Source of the DNA: Streptosporangium lutulentum
GTDB taxonomy: Bacteria > Actinomycetota > Actinomycetes > Streptosporangiales > Streptosporangiaceae
NCBI RefSeq assembly: GCF_030811455.1
Contig: NZ_JAUSQU010000001.1
Span: 9,238,001-9,302,000 of the forward strand
DNA: 64,000 nt
Direction of reading: 5' to 3'
In this document: piece after piece, positions 16,019-25,700 of the stretch
How positions within the stretch are numbered: the first letter of the stretch is position 1
Layout: every line of letters starts with the position of its first letter
Position numbers and translations under genes: made by a program
Notes under the pieces: generated by a model
The model's input: the letters and a program-made list of their open reading frames with translations, nothing else
Told to the model about the DNA's origin: nothing
Database searches by the model: none

Positions 16019-16758
16019 CGGGACACCGTCAGATCCGTCATTCGCGCGGCGACCGCTTCGGGTGTGGGAGAGATCAGTTCGCCGGCCAGGCCGCCGTCGG
16101 CGAGGAACAGCACCCGGTCGGCGTACGAGGCCACGTTCGGATCGTGCGTGACCATCACCACCGTGGCCAGCCCGTCGTCCACGGGGCTGTCGACCAGTTT
16201 CCGCAGCATGTCCAGAAGTTCGCGTCCTGTGGTGAGGTCGAGCGCGCCGGTGGGTTCGTCGGCGAAGAGCACAGCCGGACGGGTCACCAGTGCGCGGGCG
16301 ATGGCGACACGCTGCTGCTGGCCGCCGGAGAGCTGACCGGGACGGCTCCCGGCCTTCTTCTCCAGCCCCACCTGGGCAAGTGCCCGCTGCACCGTCCGCC
16401 GGTCGGGCTTGCGCCCGGCCAGCCGCATCGGCAGCGCCACGTTCTGCTCGGCGGTCAGCGAGGGCAGCAGATTGAACGCCTGGAAGACAAAACCGGTCGA
16501 CTCTCGTCGCAGCTCGGTGAGCGCGGTCTCGTTCAGCCCCGCGATGTCCGTCCCGTCGATGAACACCCGGCCGGATGTGGGCCGGTCCAGGGCGGCGGCA
16601 CACTGCAGCAGCGTCGACTTCCCTGAGCCGGACGGCCCCATGACGGCGGTGAACGTCCCCCTGGGGAAGCTCAGGTGGACATCGCGGAGCGCGGTCACCG
16701 CGCTGTCGCCCGAGCCGTATGTCTTCGTCAGCGACTCAAGCCGCACTGCGTCATCCAT
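16015..16758 (-). CDS. ABC transporter ATP-binding protein, LolD/MacB type
   Basis: The 247-residue ATPase has Walker A GPSGSGKST (about residues 41-49), Q-loop in VFQAFNLLPSL, signature LSGGQQQRVAIARAL, Walker B VLFADEPTGALD and the switch His in VMVTHDP. DEPTGALD and the short length are typical of the LolD/MacB/FtsE group that works with FtsX-type permeases. The ATG at 16758 has GGAGA five bases upstream. It is transcribed divergently from a tetR gene, and two copies of a GTG-N-A-N5-TCCAC element lie between them, which suggests TetR-controlled export. Confidence 0.95.
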   Translation of the reverse strand: MDDAVRLESLTKTYGSGDSAVTALRDVHLSFPRGTFTAVMGPSGSGKSTLLQCAAALDRPTSGRVFIDGTDIAGLNETALTELRRESTGFVFQAFNLLPSLTAEQNVALPMRLAGRKPDRRTVQRALAQVGLEKKAGSRPGQLSGGQQQRVAIARALVTRPAVLFADEPTGALDLTTGRELLDMLRKLVDSPVDDGLATVVMVTHDPNVASYADRVLFLADGGLAGELISPTPEAVAARMTDLTVSR

Positions 16759-16846
16759 CGATTCTCCGTAAGTGAAGCGTGATGAGGGGGTCGGATGCCG
16801 CCCGCGTGGTGCCGCAGGGCGGAGGTGGCAGCCGCCGATGGGCCTT

Positions 16847-16861
16847 GTGTACGATGTCCAC
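16847..16861. promoter_or_regulatory. TetR operator copy 1 (exporter side)
   Basis: GTGTA-N5-TCCAC. The same element with one base change occurs 77 bp away at 16924-16938, and both contain TGTCCACAT (16855-16863 and 16932-16940). They lie between the exporter and tetR genes. Confidence 0.55.
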
Positions 16862-16923
16862 ATTTGCGGCGCCGCAGAGAGCGGAGTTGCTCGAGGGTGA
16901 ACGCTCGTAGGTTACACAGCTAA

Positions 16924-16938
16924 GTGGATGCTGTCCAC
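16924..16938. promoter_or_regulatory. TetR operator copy 2 (tetR side)
   Basis: GTGGA-N5-TCCAC is a perfect inverted repeat 15 bp from the tetR ATG, overlapping its expected promoter. Its partner copy is at 16847-16861. Confidence 0.6.
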
Positions 16939-16952
16939 ATATTGGAGTGGTG

Positions 16953-17591
16953 ATGGATTCCAGCGCGGGCGTACCAAAGCGCAACACCTACCGGCACGGC
17001 GATCTGCGCAATGCGCTGATTCAGGCCGGACTCGAACTGACCCGCGGCGGTGGACCGGACGCGGTGATCCTGCGTGAGGTCACCCGACGGGCGGGCGTGG
17101 TCCCCAACGCCGCCTACCGCCACTTCGCCGACCGCCGCGCCCTCCTGCGCGCCGTCTCCCAGGCGGCGCTGGCCCAACTGGCCTCCGCCATGGAAACCGA
17201 GTTGGCCGCCCTGCCGTCGACCGGCGACCCGGCCGAGTCCGCCCGCGCCCGCATCCGCGCCCTCGCCACCGGCTACCTGCGCTTCGCCCAGGCCGAACCG
17301 GGACTTTTCCGTGCCGCGTTCTCCACCACCGACATGGTCGACACCGGGGGTGAATCCGCCGCCGGAGCCGGTGGCCTGACCGCGTTCCAGCTCCTGGGCG
17401 CCGCACTGGAGGACCTCGTCGAGGCCGGCGTCCTGCCGCCCGACCGCCGCCCTGGCGCGGAATACTTCGTCTGGTCTGCCGTGCACGGCCTGGCCGTACT
17501 TCTCATCGACGGCCCTCTGCGCGGCCTGCTTCCCGTACAAGCCCGCGAAGCCGAACAACGACTCATGGACTCCATCGAACGAGGCATCTGA
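16953..17591 (+). CDS. TetR-family regulator of the adjacent ABC exporter
   Basis: The 212-residue protein has an N-terminal TetR HTH (about residues 12-58, ALIQAGLELTRGGG, then LREVTRRAGVVPNAAYRHFADRRALLRAV) and a helical ligand-binding domain with TetR_C-like features (YLRFAQAEPGLFRAAF). GGAG five bases before the ATG at 16953 decides the start over the GTG at 16947. It is divergent from an ABC exporter with two operator-like elements in between, so it most likely represses the exporter and itself until a ligand binds. The ligand, probably the exported compound, is unknown. Confidence 0.9.
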   Translation: MDSSAGVPKRNTYRHGDLRNALIQAGLELTRGGGPDAVILREVTRRAGVVPNAAYRHFADRRALLRAVSQAALAQLASAMETELAALPSTGDPAESARARIRALATGYLRFAQAEPGLFRAAFSTTDMVDTGGESAAGAGGLTAFQLLGAALEDLVEAGVLPPDRRPGAEYFVWSAVHGLAVLLIDGPLRGLLPVQAREAEQRLMDSIERGI

Positions 17592-17824
17592 CCTGCGCAC
17601 AGACACCTGCGTACGCCGGCGCTCACGTTCGGCCTGGCCGGTGAGCCGATGGACCGGTGCACCGGCACGGGCAGCTCAAGCCGTAGGACGACGCCGAAGA
17701 GGCCATCCTGAGCCGGAAGGCGGGCGGAAGCCACTCGGCCGGATCGACGACGGTCACCTGCTCGTACGGCCGGACCTCCTTGATGTCCCCACGCCTTGCG
17801 TCGAGCGGCCTGCCGCCGGGCGGT

Positions 17825-18151
17825 TCACAGCAGCCGTCTTTGCACGACATCGGCGATGACCGTGGTCACGACCTTGTCGACGGCTCCGGTGTCCGGCGGG
17901 GCGCTCTCCCGATCGGCGAACAGCAGGTGCCCGGCCCCGATCAGTGAGAGCGCGAGCGAGTCGACGTCCGCGTCGGCCGCGATGCGGCCCAGTTCGCACT
18001 CGTCGGTGAGGTAGGAGGCGATCATGGCCGCGGCTTCCGCCAGGACCGGGACGCTATGGGCCGGCCTGGTCTGGCGTAGCCGGGCGCGCAGCTCGTCCCG
18101 GAAGATGACGAGACTGACGATCGCCACAGCGATCGAGTCGAACAGGTCCAT
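17825..18151 (-). pseudogene. TetR regulator remnant, DNA-binding half deleted
   Basis: The 108-residue frame matches only the C-terminal ligand-binding half of a TetR regulator (FRDELRARLRQTRPAHS, then the last helices DVDSLALSLIGAGHLLFAD). No HTH is encoded. An in-frame TGA lies directly before the first ATG (18152-18154) and upstream sequence belongs to another gene on the opposite strand. The break coincides with the start of the methyltransferase remnant, so one deletion probably removed the 5' halves of both divergent genes. It should not bind DNA; translation is doubtful. Confidence 0.65.
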
Positions 18152-18459
18152 TCAACGGCCAACCGCCGAGGCCGGCCCTGGACCTCTACCAGGCGATGTT
18201 CACCACGTTCGCCGACGGGATCCGGGAGGCGGGCGGGTTCGGCGACCCGGAGCGGTGGCGATTCGACGGGGAGCGTTCCTACACCCGCGACGAGTGGCTG
18301 GACCTGGCGCCCACTACCGGCGCCCTCACACAGCTCCCACCGGACAGGCTGGCCGAGGTGCTGAAGGGCGTCGGGGCCGCCATCGATGCGATCGGGGGCG
18401 GCTTTACCGTGCCCTTCACCACGCTGGCGGTCACCGCGGTGCGCACCGGCGCCGCGTGA
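18152..18459 (+). pseudogene. SAM-dependent methyltransferase remnant (C-terminal third)
   Basis: In frame from the junction, about 100 residues match the end of a class I methyltransferase: LDLYQAMFTTFADGIREAGG, then FGDPERWRFDGERSYTRDEWL and a closing FTVPFTTLAVTAVR. In such enzymes this is the last third, after the SAM-binding Rossmann motifs, which are absent. No start with an RBS is seen. Together with the facing TetR remnant it looks like a divergent regulator-methyltransferase pair fused by deletion near 18152. Confidence 0.6.
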
Positions 18460-18464
18460 CCCGG

Positions 18465-19139
18465 TCAGGCGAGGGCGCTGCGGAGCCACTCCTCGACGCC
18501 GGCGATGTGGACCGTGGCCCAGGCCCGCGCGATCTCCGGCTGGCGGGAGGCGATGGCCTCGCAGATCGCGCCGTGCTGCTCCCGGGTCTTCTCCAGGGCG
18601 TTCTCCTGGGTGAGACCCCGCCAGATCCTGGCCCTGGTGGTGGGGCCCGACAGGCTCTCGATGAGAGAGCACAGCACCGCGTTGCCGGAACCCTCCGCGA
18701 TGAGCTGGTGGAACCGGAGGTCGTTGGCGACGAGCTGCTCGACGCTCGGGTCCACGGGCAGCGCGTCGAGGATCTTGCGCAGCTCGGTGATCTCCGTCTC
18801 GGACATCCGCGTCGCGGCCATCGCGGTCGCCGCGGGCTCCAGGATCCGCCGGACCTGGAAGAACTGCAGGACGGTGTCGTCCTGGTGGAAGTCGACCACG
18901 AACGACATCGCGTCCAGCAGGAGCCGCGGCTCCAGGCTGGTCACGTAGGTGCCGTCGCCCTGGCGCACGTCCAGCACGTTGATCAGGGCCAGGGCGCGGA
19001 CGGCCTCGCGCAGGGAGTTTCGTGACAGGCCGAGCCGCTCGGCCAGATCGGCCTCCTTGGGCAGCCTGCTGCCCGGAGCGAGCTCGCCAGACAGGATCAT
19101 CTGCTTGATCTTGTCGATCGCGGCGTCGGTGACCGCCAC
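18465..19139 (-). CDS. GntR-family regulator, FadR subfamily (FCD)
   Basis: The 224-residue protein has a GntR winged helix (residues 5-70: IKQMILSGELAPGSRLPKEADLAERLGLSRNSLREAVRAL, wing with VRQGDGTYVT) and an all-helical FCD ligand domain (about 85-215) with the metal-site Asp and His residues (NDLRFHQLIAEGSGN, then EQHGAICEAI). FCD regulators usually sense carboxylates or sugar acids. The GTG at 19139 fits family N-termini. It lies 42 bp after the MBL hydrolase gene on the same strand, behind fadA5, so it may sense an intermediate of that pathway. An ACATC-C-GATGT palindrome precedes it. Confidence 0.92.
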   Translation of the reverse strand: MAVTDAAIDKIKQMILSGELAPGSRLPKEADLAERLGLSRNSLREAVRALALINVLDVRQGDGTYVTSLEPRLLLDAMSFVVDFHQDDTVLQFFQVRRILEPAATAMAATRMSETEITELRKILDALPVDPSVEQLVANDLRFHQLIAEGSGNAVLCSLIESLSGPTTRARIWRGLTQENALEKTREQHGAICEAIASRQPEIARAWATVHIAGVEEWLRSALA

Positions 19140-19165
19140 ACTCCACCGTCCTCAGGGTCGCCCAA

Positions 19166-19176
19166 ACATCCGATGT
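19166..19176. promoter_or_regulatory. Candidate GntR operator
   Basis: ACATC-C-GATGT, an 11-bp palindrome, lies 27 bp upstream of the gntR start and just after the MBL gene stop. Position suggests autoregulation. Confidence 0.4.
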
Positions 19177-19181
19177 CTACC

Positions 19182-20201
19182 CTAAGAGTGTAGGGCGAAG
19201 CGGACCGGATCAATCTCCGTCGTACGACGGATCACGCCGCGGACCTCCAGCGTGCGCAGATGGGCCGCCGCCTCGCCGGCCGCCATACCGCGCAGTATCG
19301 CGGGAAAGTCCGCCCACGGACGGTTCCAGGTCATCCGAGCGGCGATCTCCCAGATGGTGAGCGGTCCTTCCGCCTCGGCGAGCAGGGCGGCGATCCCTAC
19401 GAGCTTCTCCTCGTGGTGCGCGATGATTTCCATCGCGCGGGCCGCCGTATCCGGAAATATCCATTCATGGGCGGGGAGGGCTTCGAGGTCGCCGAGGTTT
19501 TTCACCTTCTCCAGCGAGGTCAGGAAGTCGCTGAGCGGGTCGACGTCCGCGCGATCGTAGGGATAGATGCCGATGTGCGGGGTGATGGCCGGGAGCACGT
19601 GATCCCCGGTGAAGATCCGATCGGCGTCCTCAAGGTGCAGGCAGATGTGACCGGGGGTGTGGCCGGGGGTCCAGATCGTGCGGAGCCTGCGCCCCGGCAC
19701 GTCGATCAGGTCACCGTCGCGAAGGACGAGGTCGGGTTGCGCGGGCGGCCTCGGCCGGGTCGCCGTCACCTCCTCCACCTCGACGGCGCCCGCCCCGGCC
19801 CGGCGCAGCATGTCGGCCTGGAAGTCCTGGTGCGCGCCGTCCGCGAAGTCGCGCATGAGCCTGACCAGAGCGACGTCGGCCTCGTGCATGGCGATCCACG
19901 CCCCGGACTCCTCCCTGACCTGCCCGGCCAGCCCCGCGTGGTCGGGATGGAAGTGGGTGACCACCACGCCCCTGACGTCGCGGATGTCCATGCCGACCGC
20001 GCTCAGCCCGTCACGCAGCGCCAGCCACGACTGCGGATCGTTCCACCCCGCGTCGACCAGCACCGGTCCGGCGGGGGACTCGATCGCGTAGATCAGGGTG
20101 TAGCCGAGCGGGTTGCCGGGGATCGGGACGGGCACGCTCCACACCCCGCCGCCGGCGTCGATCGGGCGTTGCTCGCTGTACGGCCTGCGGCGGGACTTCA
20201 C
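19182..20201 (-). CDS. Metallo-beta-lactamase-fold hydrolase
   Basis: The 339-residue protein has the dinuclear metal site of MBL-fold hydrolases: THFHPDHAG (HxHxDH), GHTPGH and an Asp in FTGDHVLPA, followed by a C-terminal helical domain with a winged-helix-like end (GPLTIWEIAARMTW), as in LACTB2-type and thioester-hydrolase-like members. These enzymes cleave thioesters, lactones or phosphodiesters. The GTG at 20201 is chosen because AAGGAG lies about nine bases upstream. It is 26 bp behind the thiolase, suggesting one operon. A role in hydrolysing CoA thioesters or lactones from steroid breakdown is inferred. Confidence 0.88.
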   Translation of the reverse strand: MKSRRRPYSEQRPIDAGGGVWSVPVPIPGNPLGYTLIYAIESPAGPVLVDAGWNDPQSWLALRDGLSAVGMDIRDVRGVVVTHFHPDHAGLAGQVREESGAWIAMHEADVALVRLMRDFADGAHQDFQADMLRRAGAGAVEVEEVTATRPRPPAQPDLVLRDGDLIDVPGRRLRTIWTPGHTPGHICLHLEDADRIFTGDHVLPAITPHIGIYPYDRADVDPLSDFLTSLEKVKNLGDLEALPAHEWIFPDTAARAMEIIAHHEEKLVGIAALLAEAEGPLTIWEIAARMTWNRPWADFPAILRGMAAGEAAAHLRTLEVRGVIRRTTEIDPVRFALHS

Positions 20202-20227
20202 GGGGGACTGCTCCTTATCGGCGCCGT

Positions 20228-21385
20228 TCAAAGGCGCTCGAGGATCGTGGCGGTGGCCAACGCCCCGCCCGCGCACATCGATACCAGCGCGGTCGAGGAG
20301 TCGGATCTCTCCAGTTCGTGCAGGGCGGTGGTGATCAGCCGGGAACCGGTCGCACCGACGGGGTGGCCGAGTGCGATGGCGCCGCCGTTGGCGTTGACCC
20401 GGTCCATATCCGGCTTGTGCACCGATGCCCAGGATAGGACCACCGAGGCGAATGCCTCATTGATCTCGAATCGATCGATGTCCTCGACGGTCATTCCCGT
20501 GTCGGCGAGGACCTTGGCGGTCGCGTCCACCGGGCCGTCCAGGTGGTAGTACGGCTCGGAGCCGACGAGGGCCTGGGCGAGGATCCGCGCCCGGGGGCGG
20601 AGGCCGTACCGGGCGGCGGCCTCCTCGCTCATCAGCAGGACCGCCGCGGCGCCGTCGGAGATCTGGGAGGAGGTGCCCGCGGTGTGCAGGCCGTCGCCCC
20701 CCATCGCCGGCTTGAGCCTCGCGAGCCCCTCGACGGTCGTCTCCCGCAGTCCCTGGTCCCTGTCCACCGTACGGCTCTCGCCGGTCGGCCCGCCGTCCTC
20801 GCCGAGGACCGGCGCGGTCACCTGGACGACCTCCCGGTCGAAGTGGCCGGCGGCCCACGCCTCCGCTGCGAGCCGCTGCGACCGCGCGCCGAACAGGTCG
20901 AGCCGCTCTCGGGTCAGCCCGCGCCGCTGCGCGATCCGCTCGGCGGCGGTGAACTGGTCGGGCAGGTCGAGATCCCAGTCGTCCGGCCGGGGCCTCGCGG
21001 GAAGCACGTTGCTGCCGAGCGGCGCCCGGCTCATCACCTCGACGCCGCAGGCGACGCCGACGTCGATGACGCCCGCCTGGATGAGGGCGGCGACCAGGTG
21101 CACGGCCTGCTGCGAGGATCCGCACTGCGCGTCGATCGTGGTCACACCCGTCCGGTACGGCAGGCCCGCGTACAGCCAGGCGTTCCGCCCGACGTGCCCG
21201 CCCTGCTCGCCCGCCTGCGTGACGCATCCGGCGAAGACCTGGCCCACGATCGCCGGATCGATTCCGGACCTCGCCATCAGGCCGTTGAGCGCCGCGGCGA
21301 GCAGCGCCTGCGGCTTCACCCCCGCCAGCCAGCCGTTGCGCCTGCCGATCGGAGTTCGTACGGCTTCGACGATCACTGCACCCAT
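20228..21385 (-). CDS. fadA5: Steroid side-chain thiolase, FadA5-like
   Basis: The 385-residue thiolase has nucleophile Cys88 (DAQCGSSQQA), His341 (GHPVGATG) and acid-base Cys371 (MCAGGA). Long stretches follow FadA5 of Mycobacterium as I remember it (VEAVRTPIGRRNGWLAG, AEPYYHLDG-type loop with YYHLDGPV, NEAFASVVLSWASVH). FadA5 releases acetyl-CoA or propionyl-CoA in beta-oxidation of the cholesterol side chain. GAGAGGA five bases upstream supports the ATG at 21385. A sequence fitting the KstR consensus lies 99-112 bp upstream (21484-21497). The gene heads a three-gene unit with the MBL hydrolase and GntR regulator. Confidence 0.9.
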   Translation of the reverse strand: MGAVIVEAVRTPIGRRNGWLAGVKPQALLAAALNGLMARSGIDPAIVGQVFAGCVTQAGEQGGHVGRNAWLYAGLPYRTGVTTIDAQCGSSQQAVHLVAALIQAGVIDVGVACGVEVMSRAPLGSNVLPARPRPDDWDLDLPDQFTAAERIAQRRGLTRERLDLFGARSQRLAAEAWAAGHFDREVVQVTAPVLGEDGGPTGESRTVDRDQGLRETTVEGLARLKPAMGGDGLHTAGTSSQISDGAAAVLLMSEEAAARYGLRPRARILAQALVGSEPYYHLDGPVDATAKVLADTGMTVEDIDRFEINEAFASVVLSWASVHKPDMDRVNANGGAIALGHPVGATGSRLITTALHELERSDSSTALVSMCAGGALATATILERL

Positions 21386-21726
21386 GGGGATCCTCTCGCC
21401 CGGCGGCTCGGAACCGGCGTCCGCGAGCCGGTCCCCTGGCGCGTCTGTCCAGAACGTTGTTCTGATCGCCTTCCGACTGAGACTGTAACCCGTTCTAGTT
21501 TCAGGCGGAAGATCTGAGCGGAAGCTCGCGGATCGTTCCGTCGCACCTGCCGGCCTCGATCTACCCTGCCGGAACAAGACCGGAAATCATTGGACATATT
21601 GCAACGCTACGTTTAACAGAGTATCTTCGTCGCCGTGCCAAAGATCATCAGAGCTGTTGAGCCGATGAGCTCCCTTCCGTTCCAGGCGGTGCCGCCGCGC
21701 GGTGCGCGCCCCATTCCTGAAGATCC
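21386..21726. other. Divergent intergenic region fadA5/lipoprotein (341 bp)
   Basis: It contains a KstR-type box at 21484-21497 and a second palindrome, CAGAAC-GTT-GTTCTG (21450-21464), with half-sites like those of TetR regulators but a 3-nt spacer. An AT-rich run around 21585-21620 probably holds the lipoprotein promoter. Confidence 0.5.
21484..21497 (-). promoter_or_regulatory. KstR-type operator upstream of fadA5
   Basis: TGTAACCCGTTCTA fits the KstR consensus TnnAACnnGTTnnA at every fixed position. Together with the KstR-like gene at 27605-28219 it suggests steroid-inducible control of fadA5. Confidence 0.7.
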
Positions 21727-22545
21727 ATGAAAGCCGTCCTCGGGACCGCCCTGGCCCTTTCCCTGCTGACGGGATGCGCGCCGAAGGCGATCGCATTCAC
21801 GACGCCCTCCAAGCCGCCGGGTGCGACCGAGGCCCAGTGGGAGATGGAGCAGATGAAAGCCGGCTGCATGAAGAAGAAGGGCTTCAAGTACGTCCCGCAC
21901 GTCTCTCGAAAGCCCGAGAAGACCGACCCGCAGCGCAGGGCGGCCGAAGGTGATCACGTCGCGGCCAGGGAGTTGAGGGCCAAGTACGGTCACCAGATCT
22001 TCGCCTCGTACGTCTATCCCGACGACCCCGCCGCAGGCGCCCTCGTCGCTGATGAAGACGACCGGTATGTCAACCTGCTGGGCCGCCTGAACGACAGCCA
22101 GCTCATCGTCTACCAAGCGGACCTCGGGACGTGCGCCCACGAGGCATTCAAGGCGGTGCTGCACAAGGAGGTGAAAAGTTTCTTCGACCTCATCACACAG
22201 CGGGGGGACGCTCTGCGGCAGCTCAGGACGCGGCGGCTCGACGGGGATCCGCGTCTGGTGGAGCAGGCCGTCGCGTTCGGCGACTGCCTCGTGGCGAAGG
22301 GATACCGGGTCACCTCGCGCAAGCCGACGGACCTGGCCCAGCGCGGATCTCGGACGTTCGGCGCGCAATTGAAGAGACTCGGCCAGGGGGAGCGGGAACT
22401 CACCGCGGAACAGGCCCGGCCGTACCTGGCCAGGGGGATCGAGGACGCCCTGGACGACCTCGCGTGCGGCAAGGACTTCTACGCCCGCTATTCACCCGCC
22501 GACTCGGCCATCATCGAGGAAATCGACGCGGAGTTCGGCATGTGA
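21727..22545 (+). CDS. Secreted lipoprotein of unknown function
   Basis: The 272-residue product starts with a lipoprotein signal peptide and lipobox LLTGC (Cys17), so it is predicted to be anchored outside the membrane. The mature part is charged and mostly helical, with two further cysteine-containing motifs (MKAGCMKKKGF, AFGDCLVAKGY) that look like a repeated Cys-helix element and a third Cys near the C-terminus (DLACGKDFYARY). I do not recognise the family. It is divergent from fadA5 but is not obviously part of steroid breakdown. ATG at 21727 begins the signal peptide. Confidence 0.75.
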   Translation: MKAVLGTALALSLLTGCAPKAIAFTTPSKPPGATEAQWEMEQMKAGCMKKKGFKYVPHVSRKPEKTDPQRRAAEGDHVAARELRAKYGHQIFASYVYPDDPAAGALVADEDDRYVNLLGRLNDSQLIVYQADLGTCAHEAFKAVLHKEVKSFFDLITQRGDALRQLRTRRLDGDPRLVEQAVAFGDCLVAKGYRVTSRKPTDLAQRGSRTFGAQLKRLGQGERELTAEQARPYLARGIEDALDDLACGKDFYARYSPADSAIIEEIDAEFGM

Positions 22546-22769
22546 GACCTGGGTTGTCCCGGGCGGCTTCCCGCGTCGGGACGATTCTGCTCCTCTGCCT
22601 CGAACGCCACGGCGCCGCGAATCCACCCACGGCGCCGGCCGGATCACCCCGGCGGCCCTGAGCGGTGCGCGTCCCCTCCCACGGCCACGCGGCGAATGCC
22701 GCCGACCTGGTGCCCGGCTGACCGTCACCACGGACGTAGATCATCCCCTATTGCCGAAAGAGGCAGTTT

Positions 22770-25700
22770 ATGACTTTAGGTAGATCATTCATCGCCGTTC
22801 TCCTGGCGGGAACGCTCGGCCTCACGCCGACGCAGGGCGGGCAGGCCGGCGCCCCGGAGCCGAGCGCCGGAAAGGGGAGCGCCGGAAAGGTGAGCGGAGT
22901 GACCCTGATCACCGGTGACCGGGTCGTGGTCGTCGGCAAGGGGTATCGCGTGGAGCCCGGCCCCGGCAGGCAGGTCGGGTTCATGAAGCAGGTGCGCGAG
23001 GGCCACCTGTACGTGATCCCGTCCGATGCCAGGCCCCTGATCGCCAAGGGAGTGCTCGACCGGCGGCTGTTCGACGTCACCCAGCTTCTGGCGTGGCGCT
23101 ACGGCGACGCCGACACGGCCGACATCCCGGTGATCACCCAGTCGTCCAAGGGGCTGGCTCCCCCGCCTCTGGGCGCGCGGCAGACCCGGCAGCTCGCAGA
23201 TCTCGGCATGAGCGCGCTCCGCGTGCCCAAGGCGAGTGCGGCCCAGACGTGGAAGGACCTGACGGACGGTGCCCGCACTCTGGCCGCGGGGACGACGAAG
23301 CTGTGGCTGGACGGCCGCCGGTCCTTCACCCTGGACCAGAGCGTCAAGCAGATCGGTGCCACCGAGGCGTGGAAGCAGGGCATGACCGGCAAGGGGGTCA
23401 CGGTCGCCGTGCTCGACTCCGGTTACGACCCCGACCATCCCGATCTGAAGGGTGTGGTGGCGCAGGAGCGCAACTTCAGCGAGGATCCCGACATCCGCGA
23501 CGCCGTCGGTCACGGTACCCACGTCGCCTCGACCGTCGCCGGCGCCGGGGAGAAGTACCGGGGGGTGGCGCCGGACGCGAAGCTCGCCATCGGCAAGGTG
23601 GGCAGCGCCTCCGGCCTGACCGAGTCTGCCATCCTGGCGGGGATGGAATGGGCCGCCGTCGAGGTCAAGGCCAGGGTCGTCAACATGAGCTTCGGCACGA
23701 TGGACACGCCGGAGCTCGACCCCGTGGAGCAGGCGGTGAACTCGCTGTCGGAGCGGACGGGCACCTTGTTCGTCGTCGCCGCGGGCAACGGCGGCGGAGC
23801 GCCGGTGAACAGCCCCGGCGGCGCCGACGCCGCCCTCACGGTGGGCGCCGTCGACAGGGAGGACCGGATGGCTCCCTTCTCCAGCACCGGACCGCGTGAG
23901 GGCGACCACGCGATCAAGCCGGACGTCACCGCGCCGGGCGTGGGCATCGTGGCCGCCGCGGCCGCCGGCACCGCCGAGGGCTCCCACGTCGCGATGAGTG
24001 GCACCTCGATGGCCGCCCCGCACGTGGTCGGAGCCGCGGCGATCCTCGCCCAGCGCCACCCCGAGTGGACCGGGCAGCAGCTCAAGGCCGCACTCATCGG
24101 CAGCGCCGCGCCCTCGGCCGGCGCGACGCCGTACCAGCAGGGCAGCGGGCGGGTGGATCTGGTCCGCGCGCTCGCCCAGCAGGTCGTGGCCGTGCCGGGC
24201 AACGTGTGGGCCGCCTTCCCCTGGAACGGCCCGGACGAGCGGACGGCGGTCAAGACCATCACCTACGCCAACTCCGGAGACGCTCCCCTCTCCCTCGACC
24301 TCACCGCCGAGGGAGAGGTGCTGAAGCTCTCCGCTCAGCGGATCGAGGTGCCCGCCGGAGGGCAGGCGTCGGTCACGCTCACGATCGACGGTGGCGGGAA
24401 GGCGCCGGGCGACTATCTCGGGACCGTCACCGCGAGGTCGGGCGAGACCGTGATCCGCACCCTGGCCGGCGCGTACGTCGAGCCGGAGTCCTACGACGTG
24501 ACCGTCAACGCCATCGGCAGGGATGGCGCGCCCGTCGACGCCTACGCCCAGGTTTACGACCCGAAGACCGGCGCCATTCGCGATCTGGGCTTCCAGAACG
24601 GGATCGCCAAGATCCGGCTGCCCAAGGGCGAGTGGAACCTCTATTGGGAGGTCATCGGGAGGACGACCGGGGTCACGATCGCCCACACCACGCTGGAGGT
24701 CGACGACGCCGACCAGCAGATGACACTGGACGCCCGCCAGGGCAAGCGCGTGCGGATCACGCTTGACGACCCGACCGCGGTACGTCAACCCGTCATTGAG
24801 GCCCAGATGGGCTACGGACCGTGGACGATGGGCTGGACGCTCTGGTCGTCCCCCACGCAACCCGAAAAAGAGGTCTTCACCGTTCCCGTGCGCCAGAAGG
24901 GACTGCGCTACATGCTCAGGACCCTCTGGGAGAGCAAGGACGTCTCACCGAGCCCGTACGTCTACGACCTCGTGGACCGCAGGACCGACGGGCTTCCCGA
25001 AGATCCCACGTACGCCGTCAGGCAGCGGGACCTCGCGAAGGTGACGGCGACCTACCGGGCGTCCGGGGTGGCGGCCAAGGGCTGGCCGCTCACCGGGCCC
25101 CGACTCCGCGACACCGAGGCCACGTTCTTCACGGCACCCGTGGGGGAGATGGACCTGCCCGGCACGCTCACCCACTACCGGACGCCGGGGCTGGTCTGGG
25201 ACAGCGGACTTGAGGTCGGCGCGTCCGTACTGGCCGACGAAGGCAGGGCCCTGAAGCGCGAGCACATCCGGGAGACGTGGAACGCCGCCGTGACCGGCCC
25301 CTCGTTCGCCAGGCCCGGCGGCAGCCGTACCGGCGACAGACTGACGCTCTCCGCCGGCACGTTCTTCGCCGACGGCACGGCGGGACGGACCGGGACGGAC
25401 GGCGAGGCCACCGGCACCGCCACCCTCACCGGGAGCGGGCAGGTGATCGCCAAGACCGACATCGCCGGCTGCTTCTACTACGACCCGAAAACGTGTGAGT
25501 TCCGTGCCGACCTGCCGGCTGAGGCCGCCGCCTACACGCTGAGCACGTCGATGCGCAGGCAGGTGCCGTACTCGACGCTGTCGACGGCGGTGGACGCCAC
25601 CTGGACGTTCCGCTCGGCGAACACCGCGAAGGAGCAGCCGCTGCCGCTGATGGCGGTGCGCTACGCCCCCGAAGGGCTCGACGACCTCAACCACGCCAAG

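Noticed and set aside
21450..21464. Second KstR box (CAGAAC-GTT-GTTCTG)
   Set aside because: The spacer between half-sites is 3 nt instead of 2, so it does not fit the KstR consensus; it may bind another regulator.
22785..24860. Long minus-strand frame inside the large subtilase gene
   Set aside because: Shadow of the subtilase reading frame; Gly/Arg/His-rich and without motifs.
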